64,000 nucleotides of DNA from Undaria pinnatifida (lineage: Eukaryota > Sar > Phaeophyceae > Laminariales > Alariaceae): NCBI GenBank assembly GCA_012845835.1, contig JABAKD010000025.1, forward strand, positions 15,849,966 to 15,913,965. The letters are read 5' to 3'. Positions within the stretch are counted from its first letter, which is position 1; the number at the start of each line of letters is the position of its first letter. A program made the translations under genes and the position numbers. Of this stretch, positions 1-10,732 are shown piece by piece. The notes below the pieces were generated by a model. It was not told where the DNA came from and searched no databases. It worked only from the letters and a program-made list of their open reading frames with translations.

Positions 1-343
1 TATACCCTTGGTGAGACAGTCGGAACATGGAATTTGAGATCCGTACGATTTTGTACGGTCATTTTGCCGAAGTACACCGAATCAGTCTAAACAGTGGAGA
101 GGAGACGGAGGGATAGCAGTATAGGCTTGGATCGAACGTCGAACCGGGGTCAAAGTGCCGTCTCGTGACATCTTCGTTTCTGAATGACGGGGCTCAATAA
201 CCTACAAGTACTACTGCAATCGTCGGAATGAGTGTCGTTTATGTTTGGCAATGTTGACGGCATTTTTTTGTACCTAAACCACGAGCCTGTTCGTCGAGTT
301 TTGCGCTTTCGTAATTTTTTTCTCTATAATCGGTTTTTTCCTA

Positions 344-435
344 TATGAGCAGCATAGACTATTATAGAGCTATACTTCGTATGAGTAGCATGTAGAGCTA
401 TATGAGTAGAACATAGAGCTACATCAGTAGCATAC
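344..435. repeat. Degenerate short tandem repeat (ATGAGTAGCATAGAGCTA type)
   Basis: Four imperfect units begin near 344, 381, 402 and 423. Each has a form of ATGAGTAGCA followed by TAGAGCTA. The last three are spaced 21 bp apart. No reading frame is associated. Confidence 0.6.
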
Positions 436-469
436 GAGGTACAGTACAGTATAGAGATACTTGATACGT

Positions 470-519
470 TAGGAGCCTCAGAACAAAAAACGGTGCAGCT
501 CTACCCCGTAGCACGGACC
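470..519 (+). repeat. Dispersed core motif K, copy 1
   Basis: This is a member of a short dispersed family: a GAGCCTCA or GAGCTCCTCA box, an A-rich stretch with AACAAAAAACGG, then a box like CTCTACCCCGTAGCA. The same box order recurs at 2741, 4701, 26628, 27983, 31771 and elsewhere. Confidence 0.5.
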
Positions 520-1159
520 ATGCCATGATCAATCATTACATGGCTCTTCCGGGAGGGGGTGGTGGCCCGGAGTGTATGTGCGATTGACGAATTAATGTAT
601 TTGGGCACGGATTTAGATTTTGTTCCGCTCGTTATCGGCGGAAATATACATACATGTGCCACGAGTACCAGTAGGTGCAAACGGTGGCCGTCTCCGTTTT
701 ATAGTGCCAGCTGTCATATAGCGCTGTGGCTACAGGGGGTGGTGCAGTTTCGGTAAAATATAGGTTGGCACTTGGAACGACTGAAACCCTCTATATCCTA
801 ACATTGATGGTGTGGGTGTCACACGCTTTGTACTCTCGGCGACGGGGTGAACGCCAACCGCAGGTGAGAGGCATTACATGGATGAAATCGATTTTGTTCT
901 CCCGTGTGTACGTAGTGCGTTTTCGAGTAACTAAATTCACGTATCGAACGTTTCGATGTTTAAATTCGTACCAGGCTAACAGGTCCAGAGGAGGTATAGT
1001 GTTGGTTACTAATATTGTTGTTCTCACATTATCACCCATTATCTCCTGCACAAAATGTAGAGCCCTAAAAAGGTCCGATAAGCCGTGATGAAATCGAACT
1101 TCAGCCGAGAAACGAACACTGCGATTTCCCCCCCAAAAAACACATTATTAATGGACGAA
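520..1159. other. No gene seen
   Basis: Only short open frames with no recognisable motif and no convincing splice pattern are present. I see no repeat membership apart from flanking motif K. Confidence 0.4.
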
Positions 1160-1227
1160 GGGACGCACAACAAGTGAAATAAATCGGGGTGCAGGGACGC
1201 ACAACAAGTGAAATAAATCGGCGTGCG
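1160..1227. repeat. Two-copy 34-bp tandem duplication
   Basis: GGGACGCACAACAAGTG followed by AAATAAATCGG occurs twice, starting at 1160 and 1194, with only one visible mismatch between units. This near identity suggests a recent duplication. Confidence 0.8.
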
Positions 1228-1534
1228 AACGGAACTAACCAGGCCGCGGATATCCACTCTACTCCCCGGCATAGTATCCCCCGCCGTTCCCGCGACAAAG
1301 CAACTCGTGGGGTACTGACCACGACAGTTACTTGCGGCCTGCAGTGCCACTTGCACCGTGTGTGCCGTGCGCTATATTGGTGATTCTGCAAGAAGGCAAC
1401 AACACGCCTACCTGCTGTCTGGAGCGATGTCAGTCAAAGTTAAAACCCGCGTTCATTCAGTGAAAAGGAGCAATCGGACGAAAAGCACCACACCGATATC
1501 GACGATGGCCACGTTTTTTCCGGTGTTATATATA

Positions 1535-1672
1535 TTTTTTTTTCTCCCCCGCCCAGTTTGTTCAAACGCCGCACTTACAATCGAAATCGGCCAGACTAAT
1601 AAACGCTTTTATGCAATTGATATCACGTCATTACCTTTCTAGCCATCCATGACGCAGCTTTCATTAACCCCC
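1535..1672 (-). repeat. Family A body fragment
   Basis: The segment matches in order the 3' part of other minus-oriented family A copies, for example 50870-51020. Shared blocks are TTCAAACGCC, ATCGAAATCGGC, AATTGATATCACGT and TAGCCATCC. A G-run follows at about 1746-1773. Confidence 0.65.
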
Positions 1673-2439
1673 GGGCTACTGCTCGAATGGTGCTAGACCA
1701 ACAAAGGTGATGGGGACTGGGATGGAGCGGAGGAGAGGTGTGAAGGAGGGGGGGGAGGGGGGGGGGGGGGGGTTCTTGGACTCGAAGACCGTATAGTGAT
1801 TAGGAACTACTGGATTAGTTGGCTCGAAGTAAGAGGACTAGACTAATGAAGGAGATTACCTGTCGGGAAGTGTGTTTCCTTGTCTGTTTTTTTTTTGCTA
1901 TGGTGGAGCATTTTATGGGATTAACTTCGAACTGTTGTTGCTGCTAGATAAGGCACACATGAATATATCCCATGCAACTACGGCATTTGCGTTTGATGCA
2001 AGTGCGTGGTTTCGACCTTTCCTCGAATATCTTGCTTTGTCGGGCATACAACGAGGTGTTTAACCGTGAGTGTGTATATACTTAGCACCCTAGTTTGGAA
2101 TGGTCTCCCCCGTCCCCGGCCGCCCCCCCCATTCCCCATAATCTCTTTAAGGTTTAGCGGTCTAGAGCCATTCGTGAAGTGTAGCTCCCATTCATTTTGC
2201 GACCTATTGCTACCCCCCCGCCTCGTCCTCTCCTCGCCGGTAGTTGGACTACATAAAACAGGCTGTTGTGTTCAACAGCCGTCGTTTTTTGTCCTCCTAG
2301 AAAAGCGCGTGCTATGATATGGTCGAGGTAGTGGTACTTTCGGTTCAAATATTTGCAGAAGGACGGGGTTCTCCAACCCAAAAATCATAGCGTTTGTTGA
2401 ATGCCCTACTGGACCAAAGTGACGGTTTGGGGGGGTAAT

Positions 2440-2690
2440 CGAGTTTGAATCACTGGCACGAGTGACGCTGTATCTCACGGGCGACAATGGCTTAATGTTT
2501 TTTTCAGCAGCGTACGTTACTACTCCCGTGCGGATTCAAATCGCAGAATCAAAGCGGTGCGGGAGAATATAAACACAAAGGAACAACACGTTGGTCACTC
2601 CCACTAGTGACCCTGAGCCACTTTTTAGAAATCCCGTCAGAAGTAACCCCCGCGCACAGTAGCCTTGGTCCTAGGAAAATGGATTATTCC
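2440..2690 (-). repeat. Family C dispersed repeat
   Basis: This is a diverged copy of a ~200-bp family seen also at 2920, 16680, 18240, 30530 and 46010. It keeps a CGAGTGAC block, GATTCAAATCGC, a palindromic CACTCCCACTAGTG core near 2596 and GTAGCCTTGG. It lies in the same orientation as the 18.3 kb copy. Confidence 0.55.
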
Positions 2691-2740
2691 GCGGATAGCG
2701 AATTCCCCAACCCCCCTTTAAAAATATTTTTCGGAGGGGT

Positions 2741-2797
2741 GCAGAGCTCCTCAAATGAAGAACCACTAACAATGCAGTGCACCTCTGCCGTAGGCGT
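2741..2797 (+). repeat. Dispersed core motif K, copy 2
   Basis: GAGCTCCTCAAATGAAGAAC is followed by an AACAATGCAGTGC stretch and CCTCTGCCGTAGGC. The box order matches the other K copies. It lies between two family C copies, which suggests K and C may be parts of one larger decayed element. Confidence 0.55.
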
Positions 2798-2919
2798 GTG
2801 TCTTGTCACCTCTTCCGGCATAGACATGGAGGCAGCCGCTACAGTTACCTGCGTCAACGCGTAACTAGCACCACCTGGGACTGTGGGGTGCATGGTATCC
2901 GCCTCTAGATTACCTTTAA

Positions 2920-3135
2920 CCTAGGCTGCGGTAGCGGAAGCACCCCACCTTTCGCTACCGGATAGTTAGCCAATTGCACGAGTGACTCTGTACGTCGTCT
3001 ACAAACAGATACCAGGCGACTATTTTCGCTCAGAGCGACTTCCCATTACATTGTGAACTCAGTTCGCATGTTTGAAACGGAACAAAAACTCAAGTTCAAA
3101 GGGGAGCGGGGGGGTTACTCGCGCGAATGACTTTA
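2920..3135 (-). repeat. Family C dispersed repeat
   Basis: This second copy lies close to the first. It includes CACGAGTGACTCTG near 2978 and the palindromic core GTTACTCGCGCGAATGAC at 3114-3131. No gene is recognised between here and the membrane protein gene, although the frame at 3127-3510 stays open. Confidence 0.5.
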
Positions 3136-3578
3136 AGCTGCAGCAAAATGTTCCACCAAAAGTGTTACCCCCCAACCGCAGCCCGGATCCTGTGTTGTCT
3201 CCACCGTCCTATTAAACAATACCCCGCCTTGACCCATGGTGGGCCCGGCATCAAACGCGCAGTTCATTGTTCCCTTCCAGTGGTATGCGTGTACTGCGGC
3301 AGGGTCCACCGGGACATCACGCCAATTGAGAGAAACGTTGACCTTAGTCCGACGCACGTGATTCTGGCAACAGCACGGAGCCTGCTGCAAATAGCCCCGA
3401 CTGCTTCAATTGAGCAACGGCGTAATTTGCCTTTCGAACATGGAAATGGACTTTTGTTTGTCGCCCTTTATCAACAATCCGCCTGCCCGTGCTGTGTCCG
3501 GCCTTTCTAACGCGAACGTTCGCCCCTTCCCGACGCATAAATATCACGCATTTCCAGTTGCAGGGTCTCGCGTACATA

Positions 3579-6500
3579 ATGCTTATCGAACGAGCTCAAC
3601 GCTTGTCCGACCAGAGCGATTCTTCTGACGGCACTGAGATTGACTCTTCTGACAGCAGTGATGGCGCGAACTACTCAATGGCATCAGCTACGGGGGCCAT
3701 GTACATTCTGGTCGCCAACACCGCTCCCGATCTTCGTGCCGGATTCTCGCTTCTTGTGGACGGGTGGTTTCTGCACCACCGCATTTTCGGGGTTGTTCTT
3801 CTCACCTTGTTCTGGCTTATGCTAACCGCCGCTATGAGGGTTCTCTTTTATTCGGCGGGGGATGATGCATCAGTCGTTATAAATGCCGTCACCGTTCTCT
3901 TCATCGCCGAATTGGTGAGTTACACTACCCTTCGGACCCGCCCATGATTGGCCTTCCTCCACGGTACCATCAATACTTCACTCAAAACGAAACCGCCTGT
4001 ACAGTACTCGCCATTCACACGAAATTTCCAACGGAATCGCCTGCACACTAGAAGAAAATATTTTAAACGAAATCAGTCGTGAGGGGTTGCGTGCGAGTTC
4101 TCGTGCTGCTTAACCTGTCTGGATATCGATAATTTGTTTTTAGGCGCAAAACGTGTGGACGTCAGAGTCGGAGGTTTCGCGGCAATACCTCTTGTGCGTG
4201 TTGTAGTTCCGCAGAAAAACGAGCCTCCGCGGGGATAAATTCCCCCGCCGTACTCTTCATCGCCGACATGGTGGGCTGATGCAGTATCAGCGCGTGCCTG
4301 TGGCATGAATAGCACGTCGTGGCGTTATTTAGAGTGTTTGCTTGCCACGTGAAAACCCCATACTGACGCGTAGCAGTGCAATGCTTTCACAAGTACTATT
4401 ATCAGTGTATTTTGCGAAAACCTGCTGTGTTTTGTCTTTGTAACACAACAGCTTACTTTTCGGTTGAGGGTTTCCACTATTTAATGGGATGTGAGAGCAT
4501 TCCACGCCTGCTGCGAAAGAGGTAGCGGGTATTCGCTGTTCAAGTCGTTATCTAAACCCGTGCGAGCCTTTTGAACCATAATATCATCTCCAGACAAGCA
4601 ATCTTATTATAAAACATTTTTCACTGTGCGTACCTGGGCCCTGGGGTTTTCCATCATACAGCAGCTTAACGTTTCTTCAGATACGTTCTTGGGAGAGGCG
4701 TAGAGCTCCTCAGGTGACCAACGCAAGAAACAAAAACGGAGCACCTCCACGGTAGCATTCATCGTAACCCCCTTGGCAGCACCGTCTGTTTTGTGGGCTC
4801 GAGGATGACCTCTTGTTAGAACCATCCCCTTCGCGGCGACGATGCCCTACGATGAAATCATTTACCATTACGGACATGCGCGGAGCCGTGGCGGGCCTTA
4901 GCCTGCCGTGGCGTTTCCTTTGTATTGGGGCGGTCCCATTTCTAGCACATTTCGGATCTAAGTGGGGCTTCTGGGTAAAGCAGATGAGATAGAAAATCGT
5001 GGGCGTTGACTAGTCAACCCCGCCCTGGAAATCAACGCTGCCTCTATCGTGGAACGCGTCGTATACGGTACCTGGCCTATGGGATTATTCATCGGGTACC
5101 ACAGATATCACAGCTGCTTTCTCATAAGGTTTACCAGTTTTAGGTGGAGATGGAGCACTTCAAGGAGCCTCAACGTACGCACGGTGCCTCTACAAGGTAA
5201 CGCAAGCCAAGGCGGTAGTCTATGCGCGAACACGGCACATTTGGCGTGATGTTGTTTGAGAGGTGCCTATTGTGAGCAGCACGTGAAATACGCGCGGCTT
5301 GGACTATATCGACAACCAATTTCAGCATTCCGTAGAACGTCAGGCTGCGCAGTCAGGGCTTGTCCACGATATGAGAGGGTTCCCCTGAAGTTTTCAGTGA
5401 TCAGGTCGACTCTAAAGCCCCTGCACCATTCTCCGCAGGCACTAAGACCCACAATTATCGACAAAAAACACGTTATGGGATATCTATGAAAATTTGATCA
5501 GTGCGTCCTCCCCGCGTTGTCTTGGTCGACCGAGGATAAACAAGACCCTTCCGTTGCGTGATGCTATTATAGGAGAGACATGTCATACTGCTCCCACCCG
5601 GGAACACGATCTATGTAGACCACATGGACCACTAATATACCTGCCCTGAAATACGGCACATGCTAACGTAAAGGTGTATCACCTTTTATTTAGGGGTGAC
5701 CAGCTTATGAGCTCCACACATAACCCGCAAAAATATTTTCTTCCATCTGATGCCATACGTGATGAACAGACTCAGGGCCTGTTCTGAAATGAGCCCGTAT
5801 GACAATCATTATTTTTGCGAAATACTAATGGCATCTCGACGGGTTGGGTTGAAGAGCCCCGTCTCCCAGAACATATTTTGGATGAACGTTCTACCTCAAC
5901 CGTTGCACGCGTCATGCACAAGTCACCAAACCAGACTTCGCGCGTCCGATATCGAAAACACATGCATCGCTATCAAATCACGCGTCAAGCATCCACTGCC
6001 ATGTGCCGCCCCCCTCGTTGTCTGCGTTTCCCCAGGATGAAAAGGCGCTTTCGTTCTTTTCGACTGTCCCTCAGAAGTGGCGGCTGTTCTGGGCAATTTA
6101 CACCGTCGCCATTAGTTTTGCCCTGGCTCTGGTCGGCCTTAGGTACGTCGGAACTGCATTAAGATCGATCGACGATGACACCGGCAACTACGATAGTGTT
6201 CTCCTTGACGTTCCCGGTTGGTTCGTCTGCGTCGTCAACCCGGGAACGGTGACGGTGTTGTCGTTTTTTCTCAGCGACGCTGTACGCACATTCACCCAAT
6301 TTTGCTGCCAAAAAGGGAGCGCGGCCGGGATCCTGAAAATGGTGAAGGAGCGTTATCAGGGCGCGGTCACTGGTGCCAAATGTTTCCTTCGAGAAGGGCC
6401 CATTTTCAGTGTAGTCCTATGTTTGTGGCTTGCCCACGGTGTGTATTCTTGGTGGTTCTTGTTGCAAGAGTTTTGGGGTTCTAAGCTTGAATGTTCTTCG

Positions 6501-7124
6501 TTTAGCATCACAGATGGCAGTAGATTTGAATATTCGAGCAACTTCACCAGCGTTAGCCTGGATATCGCAATCAGATCCAGCTTCAGTAGCGACGGCTCGT
6601 ACGAACTATACCTGGCCTTGGTAGTTGCTACCGTGGCTCTCGTCACGGGGATGGTACTGAATGTACTGGTCTTATTAATGTCCAGGCAACCGTGTCCAAG
6701 CATCGTAGAAGAACCCACGAAACAGTCTTCCGAACTGGTAGACGCTCATACTCGGCAGGTCTGCTGTGGAACGTCTAAAAGATTCCGTTTACCTTCGCTG
6801 TTAATTGGGTGGGGAATTGGGTACTGGATAACATCAGGGCTGATGGGTGGTACGCTGCACAGAGGAGATTGGAACGATACGCCTCCTGCCTTAGCCGTTG
6901 CCGGATATATAATATTACCATGCTTCTTCCTAGCTGTCGTTATCGTCAAGGCCGATTGTTCTGTCCTGGGGACGACGTTTGAACCGTTCATGGAGAAGGT
7001 CGAATCGGTTCTGAACAACCAGTCAGGACCTTGGTTCTGGATTCTAGCGACGGCTATCCGCGACGCTGTGTCCGTATGGGTATTCATGTGGCGCTTGCTG
7101 GTTCCATGCTTGAACAACATATGA
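3579..7124 (+). CDS. Multi-pass membrane protein, two exons (3579-3914, 6036-7124)
   Basis: Exon 1 ends FIAEL, then a donor GTGAGT at 3915. Exon 2 begins DEKALSFF after a pyrimidine-rich stretch ending CCCCAG at 6035. Both junctions are phase 0, giving about 474 residues. The first in-frame ATG is at 3579; a possible acceptor (TTCCAGTTGCAG) just upstream leaves room for an earlier exon. The N-terminus is Ser/Asp-rich (repeated SDSSDG). Hydrophobic segments include one near residues 69-91 in exon 1 and about seven in exon 2 (for example WAIYTVAISFALALVGL, YLALVVATVALVTG, AGYIILPCFFLAVVIV, FWILATAIRDAVSVWVF). I do not recognise the family; the topology would fit a transporter, channel or receptor-like protein, but no catalytic or pore motif is visible. 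The stop is TGA at 7122. Confidence 0.72.
3915..6035 (+). other. Large intron invaded by repeats, with a pseudo-exon
   Basis: The intron of the membrane protein gene runs from GTGAGT to CCCCAG. It carries motif K (4701-4757), related boxes at 5035-5065 and 5153-5205, and at about 4243-4283 a second copy of the end of exon 1 (TACTCTTCATCGCCGACATG followed by GTGGGC). No independent gene is seen. Confidence 0.6.
4701..4757 (+). repeat. Dispersed core motif K, copy 3
   Basis: TAGAGCTCCTCAGGTGACC, then AACAAAAACGGAGCACCTCC and ACGGTAGCA. Spacing is as in the other K copies. It is intronic in the membrane protein gene. Confidence 0.6.
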
Positions 7125-7337
7125 TAATATCGGCCACGGTCAAGAGGGTGGAATACACTTGCGGGCGTAAGCTGGTTGAATATTTTACCGTATATTAAAT
7201 ATCACATAAAGGGGTGTTTGTTTGAATCCGCTCGGGTGAACGACCTCGGAATAGGTTATCTAGATTATGTGGATTGTTGTTGTCAAGGCCTTGTCCATAT
7301 CGGTAGTCATGTGGTGCGGAAGAAAACGATGCGTTCG

Positions 7338-7590
7338 GAGGCCGTGTCTCTGTGATAAGAGGTGCGGAGATAGCATCGAGTGTCTGGTAACATCACATAT
7401 GACAAGAATATATACTTAGCTGGAATGACGTTGTATGGGCATGCGAGGACGTGAGGTATTGAGAGAAGATAATGGGAAAAGACCAATCGGAAGTGGTCGA
7501 GGTGGGCTTGACCGTCACCTGATAGTGACGAGACAATGTCCACGTTACGAAAACATGTTTCCTGCCTAACATCTGTAGCATTGGCCGACC
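7338..7590. repeat. Family E direct repeat, copy 1
   Basis: This aligns in order with 9415-9710. Shared blocks are TGTGATAAGAG(G/C)TGC, CACCTGAT and ACAATGTCCA(C/T)G. The two copies flank the gag relic and the D repeats, as expected if they are pieces of one retroelement or of its target region. Confidence 0.5.
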
Positions 7591-7660
7591 ATCCGTTCTA
7601 CCGTAACGTTCCCTCATGGATACACCTACGGGGGTAAGTGTTAATGAAATAGTAGGGGTA

Positions 7661-7722
7661 GTAGTCCGTCTGACCACTTGCAAAAGGTTAACCAATAGCT
7701 TACCGAAACTAAGCCTTATAAC
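7661..7722 (-). repeat. Family D, candidate LTR end, copy 1
   Basis: On the minus strand this begins TGTTATAAGGCTTAG and continues through GGTTAACCTTTTGCAAGTGG. The same segment occurs at 8789-8859 (same orientation) and 48187-48259 (opposite strand). A TGTTA start and a position next to a gag relic suggest the 5' end of an LTR. Confidence 0.6.
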
Positions 7723-7824
7723 ACTGTCCACCGCTAAAACGGCGGGAGAGCAGGTCGGCCGGATTACGGGCGTACTGAATTGTCCGTTTCGGCGGTAGTA
7801 GATCATGCGTGTTGGCCAACGTCG

Positions 7825-8714
7825 CTATGCGTCATCGTCGCCAAGTGGGCCAAGTTCAGGGTTCAAGAAGTCGCTCGTGTTTATGAAAGAATGCCTACAA
7901 TGCTGGAAGGAGTGGTTGTCTTCGTGGCAGTTGAGGCAGAGCCACCGGTTTTCTCCGAGGGCATCGGCGCGAATGAAGGATGGAAGGAGGCTGCTCTTCA
8001 AGAGAATGCCTTCTGAATGAAAAAAAGCATCGACGGCGTTTTCACCACCGCTTTCCCCTGTTCCGCCGAGAACTCACCACTCGCCGTAGACTCAATGAAC
8101 TCGACGCCGCCCTTCATAATGGCGTCGTCCCCGGGCCGTGACTCCTGGGAGGCGACACCCAACGGGCGCGTTGGAGGTGCGGCGGCCGTAGCAGCTCCAT
8201 CCGCAGTTGACGTAGCAGATAGGGCGAGGGATCGTTGCGACTTCTCTACTACCAGGGACGCGTCTCGCGCAGCGTCCTTCGCCCACTCGATGTCCTCCTC
8301 ATGGCGCTGTCAGCGTGCTTCATGCCGGAGTGTGGTCATTTGTGCGGCTTCGAACGCTCGCTTGGCCCGCGCCACCTCAGACGCCAAGGCCGAGTGGGTA
8401 TCTGTATGGGTGATTTGCTCCCGGGAGCTCTGGGGGTGTCGCTCTGTCGAACGAGAAGAGCCCAGGGGGCGGCGATGGTGCTCTGCCGAGCGCAGGAAGG
8501 CCGGCTGGTAGCGCTCAACCGGGGCTGGCGAAAGCTGGCGCCGAGACGCCTCTTTGTCAGTGTACGTTTGTTCCGCTTCCTCTATGCGAACCGGCAAGCC
8601 AAGCCAGTCGGTTGGTGTGCCCGCGCGGTGCCCTCTCGTCTTTTCCTTGGTGTCGTCGTCTGACCCTCGTCCGGAGGTCCTCCCCGTCTCGAGTGGCGGG
8701 ATCCCGAGCGTGAG
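7825..8714 (-). pseudogene. gag: Ty1/copia-type gag relic with CCHC zinc knuckle
   Basis: Read on the minus strand, a charged hydrophilic frame opens just after a TAA near 8715. It runs through KRAFEAAQMTTLRHEAR, hits one in-frame TGA at 8310-8312, and continues EEDIEWAKDAARDASLVVEK to a stop at 7998. A shift of frame then gives FIRADALGENRWL and the knuckle CLNCHEDNHSFQHC (7897-7938), which fits CX2CX4HX4C exactly, before a TAG at 7825. This order is typical of retrotransposon gag: a hydrophilic domain followed by a nucleic-acid-binding knuckle. Two stops and a frameshift show it is dead. The block is GC-rich compared with its flanks and lies between two D repeats, so a short LTR-bounded internal remnant is likely. 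Copia is preferred because of the nearby pol tail, but gypsy is not excluded. Confidence 0.62.
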
Positions 8715-8788
8715 TTAGAAGGGGCAACCCATTGTGATTTAACGCACAGGTTCTTGTCCTGCCGACGGCGCCATTTATTTATAGAATT

Positions 8789-8859
8789 AGTGAGGCACTA
8801 GTCCGTTTGACCACTTGCAAAAGGTTTACCAATGGTTTACCCAAACTAATCCATATAAG
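8789..8859 (-). repeat. Family D, candidate LTR end, copy 2
   Basis: On the minus strand the copy keeps CAAGTGGTCAAACGGACTAG and is followed by TATAAATAAATGG, a TATA-like sequence, about 60 bp before the gag frame. This fits a promoter-bearing 5' LTR remnant upstream of gag. Confidence 0.55.
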
Positions 8860-9414
8860 ATGAGCTAGCTTCAATATTGCTCCCTTTGAAGAAAATTGAA
8901 AATGTAACGCACCGACGACAAGGCAAAACTCGAGTCTCGACTCATTTTGTACTTTTCCAACATCCAGAAAATACAACACATGTAGCGTACTCGTGCGTAG
9001 GTATTGCACATCAACTAGATATGTACCGTACTCGAGGTAAAGATTCCAGAACACCCTCCAATATAAATTCGGTAGCTAGAGTGACCCTGATGCCCGTACA
9101 GCCAAAATTCAAGTGGGCCAACATGTACAGGCGCGTATAAACAGCGGATATGTGAATGTAGTCACGGCATTCACGGGAAAAAGTTCGGATAGCACAGTAT
9201 ATCCAGGTCTGTGTGTGTCCAGCGGCAACATGAATGGAGTCGCGTCATAAACTACTCACTGTGGAAACTCCAGAGAGTAATTCTCTAGACTAAGCAAGAC
9301 GCGCAAAAACATCGTCTGTGTGTTCAAATTCACCCATGAATCCATCTATTCCAAACACGAAAGCGCAGCAAACAGAAAGCTGTGGAAGGAGGTCCATCTT
9401 TATAACGATGCGTA

Positions 9415-9710
9415 TCGAGGCTCTGATTTTGTGATAAGAGCTGCACAGGTGGCACCGAGGTGTCTGTCAAGACCACCTGTGATGGAGAAGAAAATAATAT
9501 GATGTCATGGAAAATGGCCCATATGCGACCAGACCATGCAAACCGAAGAAGTAGGAAGTGTAAGGAGAAGATGAGTAGGGAAGAGGAAAAGCAAGGAGAT
9601 GCAAGGTGATGTAAAAGGGTGATTGACGTGAGGTTGGCCATCACCTGATCAATTCGGCACAATGTCCATGCGTCAGGCAGATATGTTCTACGGTTGTTGT
9701 ACTGACCGAC
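9415..9710. repeat. Family E direct repeat, copy 2
   Basis: See the copy at 7338. Between the D repeat at 8859 and this copy I see no gene. The region holds only short frames. Confidence 0.45.
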
Positions 9711-10371
9711 ACACCGTATTATGGCAAAGTCCTTCGTAATATCCCCTGCATCGCTTCCCGATAGTTGTGGTAGGAAGTTAGTTTCACTTTGAATATACAA
9801 TAATACACCGACGAGAAGTAACACCCGACATTTCCTGCGTATTTCATTTCTCTGCACCTAAACTATGATACTTGGTGTACTCCGGGTAGTACTCCGGGCA
9901 GTACTCCGCGTAGTGACTCCGAATCAAATAGGTTTAATTGGACTGCGGAGTCCATGTTCCCCCTTCGATGAGAAGTCAGTAGCTAGAAGAACTTGATACT
10001 CCAAAAAATATACAAAATGCTACGTCATGTTCAGACCTGTGTACGTTAACAGCGGCAATGTGGATGTAAACATACATGTCACTCCGACAATAACACTACA
10101 AATGAAACAACGTATTCAGATCTGTTATACGTATGAACATTTGCAATATGCTTTAAATCATGTTACAAGCTTCACGTGGTATAATTACCAGCGAGTAATA
10201 CTCCGGATATTAAACGCAAACCGCAAACCAGTCCGATGGGTGTTCAACAAGCCCTTTGAGTTTATACCTAGAACTAGAAGAAACCGAAAAACTGATAAAA
10301 CCGTTGACCCTGGTTCAGTACAGCGAACATACGAAGTATTACTTTCATGTATGTACGTACGTACTCGGAAC

Positions 10372-10502
10372 GGCCTTGAGATGCTAGCAGCCATGTCCTT
10401 GGTGAGAGATTTGGTGACGATGTCGTCCGGCTGGCGTTGTGTTTGATGGCAGTTGGCGTTGTTGTCCTCTTTCTGGAAGATGGGAAGGTTGACCCGAATA
10501 TC
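10372..10502 (-). pseudogene. pol: Retrotransposon pol C-terminal (RNase H end) relic
   Basis: The minus strand reads NDIRVNLPIF, a degraded linker, then QPDDIVTKSLTKD. The pattern IDIR...(P/A)D(I/L)(V/F)TKSL is characteristic of the end of copia RNase H. The fragment is only about 40 codons, has no upstream catalytic segments, and is on the same strand as the gag relic, which lies 2 kb further downstream. The order pol then gag implies two overlapping or rearranged copies rather than one element. Confidence 0.42.
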
Positions 10503-10732
10503 ATTTTTGTTGAAGCTCGGTGGGATGTCTTCCAGTTAAACGCTTAAAGTGCTTTGAGGTAAGCTCCTGTATTGTTTAACGGCGGACATAACGTTGTTGT
10601 TGCCATTGGTGTGGTAGCCTCGGTTGTACATCCCGTTGCTTCGGTCGTAGCCGGTAATGGTGTTGTACACGAGTAGTCGCTGATAATACCTAGTAAGTGA
10701 TCAAACTGATAAGTTACCTGTGATTTTGCCAG

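Noticed and set aside
3489-3578. Upstream extension of the first exon of the membrane protein
   Set aside because: The frame is open but starts without an ATG, and the first in-frame ATG is at 3579. An upstream exon joined at TTGCAG (3561-3563) remains possible.
6003-6035. Start of the membrane protein at about 6003
   Set aside because: No ATG exists in frame there. The sequence is the pyrimidine-rich end of an intron, and the exon begins at 6036.
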